A stretch of 9,371 nt of DNA from JACRGC01 sp035288785. Lineage in GTDB: Archaea > Micrarchaeota > Micrarchaeia > Norongarragalinales > SBBD01. A model generated the notes under the pieces. The model was given only the letters and a program-made list of their open reading frames with translations, had not been told where the DNA came from and ran no database searches. Location of the stretch: NCBI GenBank assembly GCA_035288785.1, contig DATDZF010000072.1:1-9371 (forward strand), in the 5' to 3' direction. A program made the position numbers and the translations under genes. Position 1 is the stretch's first letter. Each line of letters starts with the position of its first letter. Positions 1 through 4,475 of the stretch are shown here, in pieces.

Positions 1-63
1 TCCTTTGCACGCCCTCCTTTTATTCCGACCTTCCAATTACCAAGCCAGGACCTGATTTCGATC
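1..63. other. Unassigned window edge
   Basis: No gene can be assigned in these bases. On the minus strand, below the stop of the membrane protein, there is an AT-rich stretch followed by a GGAGGG run near position 12. This could be the promoter or ribosome-binding region of a further minus-strand gene that starts outside the window, but its coding part is not visible. A plus-strand frame is open from base 1 to a stop near 112; it overlaps the membrane gene and its translation shows nothing recognisable. Confidence 0.3.
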
Positions 64-537
64 TCAATCCTTCCTTCCGGAAAGCCAAAAGCCCCCCGCC
101 ATCATCAAAATTGAGAGCAATATGCCCGGAAGGGAAATTGAGATGAGGAATAGGAGCGCCCTAATTGCCGGCAAGAGCCTTTCCGAGGACGCTTTCGCAT
201 CCTCTAGCAGATCCGCAATTGAATCAGATGCAGCCGGTATGTCTGTGCCAGCGAAAAGCCCGCCAATCAACGGGATGGATTTGATTTGCTCGGAAGCCGT
301 CCTGACCTTGTCGATATATCCCGTTATTTCCGAATATGCGCCGCTGTGCGAAACTTCGTACATGGACTGCACATACGACTCCGCATCCCTGAGCCCTATT
401 TCCATCGGCCCCAGCTGCAAGTAGATGAACCCGAAAAACAGGAATGAGGCGATTCCCATCCCGATAAGGACGCCGCCCAGGAATTTTCCCATATTTGCCA
501 ACATTACTATTGCAGTCCCGCTTTTTAGTTTTTGCAT
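64..537 (-). CDS. Small membrane protein with two transmembrane helices, function unknown
   Basis: This encodes a 157-residue protein I do not recognise. A hydrophobic helix lies at about residues 19-41 (GGVLIGMGIASFLFFGFIYL) and a second at about 122-152 (starting LLPAIRALLFLISISLPG, ending before a short SGRKD tail). Between them is a polar, partly acidic segment of about 80 residues that is probably helical and lies on one side of the membrane. I chose the ATG at 537 because a TATA-like AATAAATT (563-570) is centred about 30 nt upstream, which would give a nearly leaderless mRNA. The frame stays open back to 609, and later in-frame starts at 504 and 492 would still keep both helices. The gene diverges from the basic DNA-binding-like gene at 642. 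The topology is well supported; the role is not known. Confidence 0.7.
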   Translation of the reverse strand: MQKLKSGTAIVMLANMGKFLGGVLIGMGIASFLFFGFIYLQLGPMEIGLRDAESYVQSMYEVSHSGAYSEITGYIDKVRTASEQIKSIPLIGGLFAGTDIPAASDSIADLLEDAKASSERLLPAIRALLFLISISLPGILLSILMMAGGFWLSGRKD

Positions 538-562
538 GGATGCGACGGAGCTTTTTTCAACC

Positions 563-570
563 AATTTATT
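563..570 (-). promoter_or_regulatory. TATA-like box for the membrane protein gene
   Basis: Read on the minus strand this is AATAAATT, centred about 30 nt before the ATG at 537. With the usual archaeal spacing of about 25 nt from TATA to transcript start, the mRNA would begin only a few bases before the start codon. Confidence 0.45.
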
Positions 571-606
571 GTTGGATAGAGCATTCTTAGGATGCCCAAC
601 CCCCCA

Positions 607-620
607 CAATCAATAATAAT
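607..620 (+). promoter_or_regulatory. TATA-like AT-rich element for the basic HTH gene
   Basis: The plus-strand stretch CAATCAATAATAAT is the only AT-rich block just before the ATG at 642 and lies about 25-30 nt upstream of it, consistent with a leaderless transcript. No Shine-Dalgarno precedes the ATG (the upstream bases are CATCTTCCATCC), which agrees with that reading. Confidence 0.4.
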
Positions 621-641
621 CCCCGGACCCATCTTCCATCC

Positions 642-1430
642 ATGAGGATTGTTCGACGGCTGGAGCAAGCCGTTCCAAAATCCCCCGAAGAGCCAAAAGG
701 GGAAAGGAAGGAAAAAGCCCCTCCTGCTGCGATGGACGTGCCGTCAGAAGCAGGAATAAGGAAAGCCGGAAGAAGGCCTAGGACGGTGCCTTCCCCCAAG
801 GATAACTTCGCTATGCATTCACAAAAAATCAACGAGATGAGGCTGGTTTTGAGGGATGGGCTCACCCAAAGCAGGTTCTGGCTAAGGCACCGCTGCCCCC
901 CGGAACATTTTGCTGGAATTGAGAGGCGCTATGCGCTTTACCGGTGGGTCCGGTCGCATTCCTTTTTTGGCCATCCGGGTTTTTCCGCCCTCGCCCAAAG
1001 CATCCTTGAAGAGCGTGAAGTTCTCCCGCTCCAAAGGAGGCGGCGCGGGGATATATCAAAAAATCTGCGCAATCTTTTTGGAGTGAAGGTACAGCAGGCC
1101 TTCCAAAGGCAGAAGGATGTCCATCATGCAGTTGCTCTTAGGAACCTTATGCCCGATCATCCAGTTTCGCATCTTGTCAGGATTACCGGCATAGATGACC
1201 GGACTCTAAGGTACATTTGGGCAAATTCCAAGCCCACAAGGTTCCCGCCAGCCAAGCGCGAAAAAATACCAAATCCAAGGGTGCTTGCGCTGAAAATTGC
1301 CTTAAGGGGCAAGGGGACCGCGGCTGCATTGAAAAAACGAATTGAAGAGGAAACCGGCCTTATGGTGGCCAAAGCCACAATTCGCGATTGGCGAATTTAT
1401 GGTGGGAGAAGGGGGCGTGCACGTTCATAA
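642..1430 (+). CDS. Basic protein with two helix-turn-helix-like segments, putative DNA-binding
   Basis: This encodes 262 residues, very rich in Arg and Lys. The first 57 residues are charged, rich in Pro and probably disordered. The middle (about 60-170) is of unknown fold. Two segments look like helix-turn-helix units. The first is at about 173-195 (HPVSHLVRITGIDDRTLRYI), with a typical turn before TLRYI. The second is at about 212-251, where a GKGTAAALKK helix is followed by TGLMVAKATIRDW, resembling homeodomain-like or transposase-type HTH domains. The tail GGRRGRARS is strongly basic. A nucleic-acid-binding role is inferred from these features; I cannot name a family. The start at 642 fits an AT-rich element about 25-30 nt upstream; ATGs at 813 or 837 would remove the disordered part and are the alternatives. 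It diverges from the membrane protein gene. Confidence 0.65.
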   Translation: MRIVRRLEQAVPKSPEEPKGERKEKAPPAAMDVPSEAGIRKAGRRPRTVPSPKDNFAMHSQKINEMRLVLRDGLTQSRFWLRHRCPPEHFAGIERRYALYRWVRSHSFFGHPGFSALAQSILEEREVLPLQRRRRGDISKNLRNLFGVKVQQAFQRQKDVHHAVALRNLMPDHPVSHLVRITGIDDRTLRYIWANSKPTRFPPAKREKIPNPRVLALKIALRGKGTAAALKKRIEEETGLMVAKATIRDWRIYGGRRGRARS

Positions 1431-1469
1431 GGGAAACCGGCGCAGTTGAATCCCGTCGCCATCCTCTAA

Positions 1470-1475
1470 TTTTTT
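1470..1475 (+). terminator. Oligo-T terminator after the HTH gene
   Basis: A run of six T on the plus strand lies about 40 nt after the stop codon at 1428-1430. Archaeal RNA polymerase stops at such T runs without needing a hairpin, and none is evident here. Confidence 0.35.
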
Positions 1476-1490
1476 GCACCATTAAAGAAG

Positions 1491-1518
1491 GCCAATAGCT
1501 TGCGTCCTCCATATTGGC
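1491..1518. promoter_or_regulatory. Inverted repeat upstream of the tyrosine phenol-lyase promoter
   Basis: GCCAATA (1491-1497) and TATTGGC (1512-1518) form perfect 7-bp arms around a 14-nt spacer. The repeat is about 44 bp upstream of the TATA box of the lyase gene, in an otherwise non-coding gap. An arm length of 7 with a spacer of this size would suit a dimeric regulator, but chance occurrence is possible. Confidence 0.3.
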
Positions 1519-1561
1519 GGATAATTCGTCAAATTCAAATGTCATTCCATCGCCCTTACGG

Positions 1562-1570
1562 TTTAAAAAT
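1562..1570 (+). promoter_or_regulatory. TATA box for the tyrosine phenol-lyase gene
   Basis: TTTAAAAAT is a good archaeal TATA box. Transcription would start near 1592, leaving a leader of about 32 nt that contains the Shine-Dalgarno GAGGTG at 1612-1617. Confidence 0.6.
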
Positions 1571-1611
1571 CCTTTTTACCAATTCCATCAAATTCTTTTT
1601 TCCTTTGATTC

Positions 1612-1617
1612 GAGGTG
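1612..1617 (+). promoter_or_regulatory. Shine-Dalgarno GAGGTG that fixes the lyase start
   Basis: GAGGTG matches the complement of the archaeal 16S rRNA 3' end and is separated by 6 nt from the ATG at 1624. It overlaps an in-frame GTG at 1615, which is therefore unlikely to be the start codon. Confidence 0.7.
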
Positions 1618-1623
1618 GGTTGC

Positions 1624-3027
1624 ATGGTTGGTACGCAGGAGCTTTCGGAGCCTTACAAGATCAAGATGGTCGAGCCCATCAAGATGACTACAAGGGAATT
1701 TAGGGAAAAGGCCGCAAAAGATGCCGGCTTCAACACTTTCCTCCTGCGCTCAGCGGATGTATACATCGACCTGCTCACAGATTCGGGCACATCTGCCATG
1801 AGCGATTTCCAATGGGCGGGCATGATGCTTGGGGATGAGGCGTACGCGGGAAGCAAGAATTTCTACTATTTGGAAAAGAATGTGCAGAAATATTTCGGCT
1901 ACAAGCACCTTATCCCGACCCATCAGGGAAGGGGCGCAGAGCACCTGCTCTCAAAAGCGCTGATCGAGCAGGGCGATTTCGTTCCCGGAAACATGTATTT
2001 CACAACAACCAGGCTCCACCAGGAGCTGCAAGGGGGCACATTCCGCGACATCATCATCGACGAGGCGCACGACCCCCAAAATCAGCACCCCTTCAAGGGG
2101 AACGTGGACCTGAAAAAACTGCAGAAATTGCTGGATGAGGTGGGCGCGTCAAAAATCCCCTACATCTGCGTTGCGGCTACCGTCAACATGGCCGGCGGGC
2201 AGCCGATTTCCATGCAGAACATGAAGGAAGTGCGTGAATGGAGCAAAAAGAACAAGATCCCGATTTACCTGGATGCCACCCGCATTGTTGAGAACGCGTT
2301 TTTCATCAAGGAGCGCGAGAAGGGCTATTCCGACAAGTCCATCGAATCCCTCGTGCGTGAATTCTGCTCCTACTCGGATGGCTGCACCATGAGCGGCAAG
2401 AAGGATTGCCTTGTTAACATCGGCGGCTTCCTTGCGACCAATTCCGATGAAGTTGCGCAAAAAGCGCGCGAATGGGTCGTTGTGTATGAGGGCCTGCACA
2501 CCTATGGCGGGATGGCCGGCAGGGACATGGAGGCAATGGCAAGGGGAATTGAGGATTCGGTTGATTACGATTACATTAGGAGCCGTGTCATGCAGGTCCG
2601 GTATTTGGGGGAAAAGCTGATGAAAGCGCTCGTCCCTATTGTGGAGCCGCCCGGCGGCCATGCAATTTTCCTTGATGCAAAGAAGTTCCTTCCTCACATC
2701 CCGCAGGAGGAATTCCCGGCGCAGGCGCTTGCAGCCGCGCTTTACATAGATTCAGGGGTCCGCTCCATGGAAAGAGGAATAGTATCCGCCGGCAGAAACA
2801 AGGAAGGCAAAAATAACACCCCAAAGCTCGAAATGGTCCGCCTCACAATCCCAAGGCGCGTCTACACCCAGACGCACATGGATATTGTTGCGGATTCCGT
2901 CATCAAATTATTTAAAAACAGGGATAAAATCCAGGGATTGAAGTTCACATACGAACCCTCTGCCCTCCGGTTCTTCCAGGCAACTTTCGAGCCTGTTGCC
3001 GGCGGGAAGAGCGTGTTCAAAGCATAG
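1624..3027 (+). CDS. tpl: Tyrosine phenol-lyase (beta-tyrosinase)
   Basis: This PLP enzyme of the beta-eliminating lyase family cleaves L-tyrosine to phenol, pyruvate and ammonia in the cytoplasm. It is 467 residues long, close to the usual 456-471. The PLP lysine is K260 in MSGKKDCLVNIGG. D217 and R220 (LDATR) contact the cofactor ring, and Y74 (DEAYAG) is the conserved active-site tyrosine. Specificity residues favour tyrosine phenol-lyase over tryptophanase. T127 in MYFTTTR takes the place of Thr124 of the Citrobacter enzyme, where tryptophanase has Asp. R384 in RSMERGIVSAG corresponds to Arg381, where tryptophanase has Ile. F450-F451 (LRFF) match the phenylalanine pair of the lyase. The tail runs about ten residues past the usual end. 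The ATG at 1624 is chosen for its Shine-Dalgarno. The gene stands alone behind its own promoter. Assignments rest on remembered family sequences, not a search. Confidence 0.93.
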   Translation: MVGTQELSEPYKIKMVEPIKMTTREFREKAAKDAGFNTFLLRSADVYIDLLTDSGTSAMSDFQWAGMMLGDEAYAGSKNFYYLEKNVQKYFGYKHLIPTHQGRGAEHLLSKALIEQGDFVPGNMYFTTTRLHQELQGGTFRDIIIDEAHDPQNQHPFKGNVDLKKLQKLLDEVGASKIPYICVAATVNMAGGQPISMQNMKEVREWSKKNKIPIYLDATRIVENAFFIKEREKGYSDKSIESLVREFCSYSDGCTMSGKKDCLVNIGGFLATNSDEVAQKAREWVVVYEGLHTYGGMAGRDMEAMARGIEDSVDYDYIRSRVMQVRYLGEKLMKALVPIVEPPGGHAIFLDAKKFLPHIPQEEFPAQALAAALYIDSGVRSMERGIVSAGRNKEGKNNTPKLEMVRLTIPRRVYTQTHMDIVADSVIKLFKNRDKIQGLKFTYEPSALRFFQATFEPVAGGKSVFKA

Positions 3028-3035
3028 GGGCTTAG

Positions 3036-3071
3036 CCGGAAATACCGGTAGATGGTTAGCCGAAGCCTTCG
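3036..3071 (+). other. Small hairpins downstream of the lyase gene
   Basis: CCGG (3036-3039) can pair with CCGG (3045-3048) around AAATA, and CGAA (3061-3064) with TTCG (3068-3071) around GCC. Neither is followed by a T run, so they may be 3' UTR structure rather than a terminator. Both stems are only 4 bp and may be fortuitous. Confidence 0.2.
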
Positions 3072-3101
3072 TCCTTCATATCAATCGCGGCATCGCCTGT
3101 T

Positions 3102-3116
3102 CTTAGTGCAACTAAG
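3102..3116. promoter_or_regulatory. Perfect dyad next to the macro-domain gene promoter
   Basis: CTTAGT and ACTAAG form perfect 6-bp arms around GCA, ending 7 bp before the TATA-like box at 3124. The site could be an operator for the macro-domain gene. Alternatively, with the following CAAAACCTTTTATTT, it could help end transcription from the lyase gene, whose stop is about 75 nt upstream. Confidence 0.35.
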
Positions 3117-3123
3117 CAAAACC

Positions 3124-3132
3124 TTTTATTTA
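3124..3132 (+). promoter_or_regulatory. TATA-like box for the macro-domain gene
   Basis: TTTTATTTA is centred about 24 nt before the ATG at 3152, preceded by an A-rich AGCAAAACC where a BRE would lie. This spacing predicts a leaderless mRNA, and no Shine-Dalgarno is present before the ATG. Confidence 0.55.
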
Positions 3133-3151
3133 CCAGATCTAATCTAAACTC

Positions 3152-3955
3152 ATGGTGAGAAAATTAAAGTGGAATACCCTACGGACAAATGAGCGGATCG
3201 TCCGATTCCCATTCAAAGGGATTGAAATCCAGGTGGTTCACGGCGATCTGACCCGCGAGCGGACGGGTGCAATTGTGGTGCCAGCAAACGGCTCTTTCCG
3301 GCCTGTTCTACTTCCCGGATCTTTGCAGGAAGCTGTCCATAAGATTTCGCCTGAAATATTTAGTGAAGTGGCAGCAAAGTCAGATATCGAATGGCAGGAA
3401 GCCAGACCGAAGGCAAAAATTAGTGATATGCATTTTCCGCCCGGCCATTCAATTTTGACTACTGCCGGTTCCCTCCCAGCACAAAACGTGATCCATACTG
3501 TCGGTTTTTCCTCAAAACGTGACGCGCTTGATGCCACTGATGGCCCAATCATTCGAAAAGCCATATTTGGCGCGATTGCAAAGGCAAACGAATATGGTCT
3601 CAGTTCAATGAGCATACCTGCATTCGGAACGGGAGTGTTGAATAAGGATCTGGCAGTATTCTTCGCTAGGGGTGGTATGCCAGATTCCCTCCGTGACAGT
3701 GTTCATGCATCCTTATCCGCTTTGGGTGACCATGCGCAAAACACCTCCCTGAAGAAGCTTCGGATTGTCGTCCTTACCAACCAGGAACATGAGCGTGTTG
3801 TTCGGGAGGTGCGAAGGTGGCTGTTCAACCAGAAGTATATCGGACCATACGATCCCAACCGGGGCATGCATACTTTGGATGAAAAAACCGGCTATGTAAT
3901 TGAGCATCGGCGCGGCCAAAAGCGGATAATCAAGGATTGGTTAAAACAACCATAA
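3152..3955 (+). CDS. Divergent macro-domain protein (putative ADP-ribose binding)
   Basis: This encodes 267 residues. A macro domain spans about residues 22-225. GDLT (31-34) matches the adenine-contacting GD-I/L-T of the family, and AIVVPAN (40-46) stands for the usual AIVNAAN strand. LPAQNVIHTVG (108-118) matches the conserved LP-x-x-x-VIH-T-V-G, and SIPAFGTGV (154-162) is the phosphate-binding loop. Macro domains bind ADP-ribose or related nucleotides, and some remove ADP-ribose from proteins or DNA. Two things are odd. The Gly-rich loop that normally follows the first motif (GGG-V-A type) is replaced by LLPGSLQEAV, and a basic tail of about 40 residues (from YIGPYDPN to the end) has no counterpart in single-domain members. 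Catalytic activity is therefore uncertain. Transcription appears leaderless, from its own promoter. No ADP-ribosyltransferase gene lies next to it, so a DarTG-type toxin-antitoxin pair is not supported here. Confidence 0.82.
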   Translation: MVRKLKWNTLRTNERIVRFPFKGIEIQVVHGDLTRERTGAIVVPANGSFRPVLLPGSLQEAVHKISPEIFSEVAAKSDIEWQEARPKAKISDMHFPPGHSILTTAGSLPAQNVIHTVGFSSKRDALDATDGPIIRKAIFGAIAKANEYGLSSMSIPAFGTGVLNKDLAVFFARGGMPDSLRDSVHASLSALGDHAQNTSLKKLRIVVLTNQEHERVVREVRRWLFNQKYIGPYDPNRGMHTLDEKTGYVIEHRRGQKRIIKDWLKQP

Positions 3956-4055
3956 GGCGGGCCCCTATGGCGGGATATCTCAATGCGGCTGGTTTTATCC
4001 GATCTGTTCCGTGCAATCCTCATTCTCCAATTCATTTTTCTCCTCGTTCGAAAGG

Positions 4056-4064
4056 TATTTAAAT
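4056..4064 (+). promoter_or_regulatory. TATA box for the PRC-barrel gene
   Basis: TATTTAAAT is centred near 4060, predicting a transcript start near 4086 and a leader of about 33 nt. The leader carries AGGTGG at 4106-4111, a Shine-Dalgarno 7 nt before the ATG at 4119. Confidence 0.6.
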
Positions 4065-4070
4065 TGCGCT

Positions 4071-4089
4071 TCAGCAATTAATTCGCTGA
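4071..4089 (+). other. Weak dyad at the predicted start of the PRC-barrel transcript
   Basis: TCAGC (4071-4075) and GCTGA (4085-4089) flank a 9-nt loop holding the palindrome AATTAATT. It spans the predicted transcription start. The 5-bp arms are short, so it may be chance. Confidence 0.2.
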
Positions 4090-4118
4090 TTTGATTTCTT
4101 CTGATAGGTGGTACCGAC

Positions 4119-4376
4119 ATGGTGAAATTCGCAATCGCAAAACAACTTGCAGGAAAGCGCGTCATAACAACCGATGGCGAGGAATTGGGGCGGGTTGTTG
4201 ACTTGTACCTAAGTGAACTTTCCGGCAAGCTCGAATCGGTCCTGATCGAACCTAACCCTGACTCGTCACTTGCAACCAAGGCAAAGCGCGAGGGCGCCGG
4301 AATGGTCACCATCCCCTACTCTGCGGTGCTTGATGTCAAGGACGTGATGGTCGTCGACCGAAGGAATTTGGTCTGA
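4119..4376 (+). CDS. PRC-barrel domain protein
   Basis: This 85-residue protein is made up almost entirely of one PRC-barrel domain (about residues 7-80). It has the typical opening LAGKRVITTDGEELGRVVDL, a SGKLESVLIEP strand after the turn, and a closing VTIPYSAVLDVKDVMVV strand pair. PRC barrels are small all-beta folds also found in RimM, in photosynthetic reaction centre H subunits and in the archaeal division protein CdvA. Stand-alone copies of this size are common in archaea and their role is mostly unknown; binding to RNA or protein partners is usually proposed. There are no membrane segments or cysteines. The start is set by AGGTGG 7 nt upstream. The gene has its own promoter and a terminator directly after the stop, so it is probably a single-gene transcript. 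It converges on the exported peptidase-like gene. Confidence 0.88.
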   Translation: MVKFAIAKQLAGKRVITTDGEELGRVVDLYLSELSGKLESVLIEPNPDSSLATKAKREGAGMVTIPYSAVLDVKDVMVVDRRNLV

Positions 4377-4381
4377 TTATT

Positions 4382-4401
4382 TCCCTTTTTGGGATTTTTT
4401 T
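4382..4401 (+). terminator. Hairpin plus T7 terminator of the PRC-barrel gene
   Basis: TCCC (4382-4385) pairs with GGGA (4391-4394) around a T5 loop, followed directly by seven T (4395-4401), starting 6 nt after the stop codon. It resembles a bacterial intrinsic terminator in miniature, although the T run alone would suffice for archaeal polymerase. Confidence 0.6.
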
Positions 4402-4431
4402 CCCTACGTTACGTCATACTTGTGTATTCCC

Positions 4432-4441
4432 ATTTAAAAAT
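4432..4441 (-). terminator. Possible oligo-T terminator after the peptidase-like gene
   Basis: Read on the minus strand, a run of five T (ATTTTTAAAT) lies about 35 nt after the TAG stop at 4476-4478. It is the only T run on that strand in the 99-bp convergent spacer and is a modest candidate. Confidence 0.3.
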
Positions 4442-4475
4442 AGTCAGAAAGCGCAGGCCCTTCTAAACCAGATTC

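Noticed and set aside
1360..1545. A 61-codon minus-strand frame overlapping the end of the HTH gene, with an AT-rich element about 20 bp before its start
   Set aside because: The AT-rich element is better used as the TATA box of the lyase on the other strand, the frame overlaps 71 bp of a better gene, and the translation has no recognisable features.
2149..2697. Open frame of 182 codons on the minus strand inside the tyrosine phenol-lyase gene
   Set aside because: It lies wholly opposite a strongly conserved enzyme gene, has no promoter or ribosome-binding site, and its translation shows no domain. Long antisense frames are expected opposite GC-rich coding sequence.
3152..3955. Possible DarG-type antitoxin based on the macro domain
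   Set aside because: No DarT-like ADP-ribosyltransferase gene lies next to it, the neighbours are a metabolic enzyme and a PRC-barrel protein, and the loop motifs differ from the usual form.
3995..4312. A 105-codon minus-strand frame opposite the PRC-barrel gene
   Set aside because: It covers the promoter and most of a well-supported gene, and its Ser/Arg-rich translation mirrors the opposite strand.
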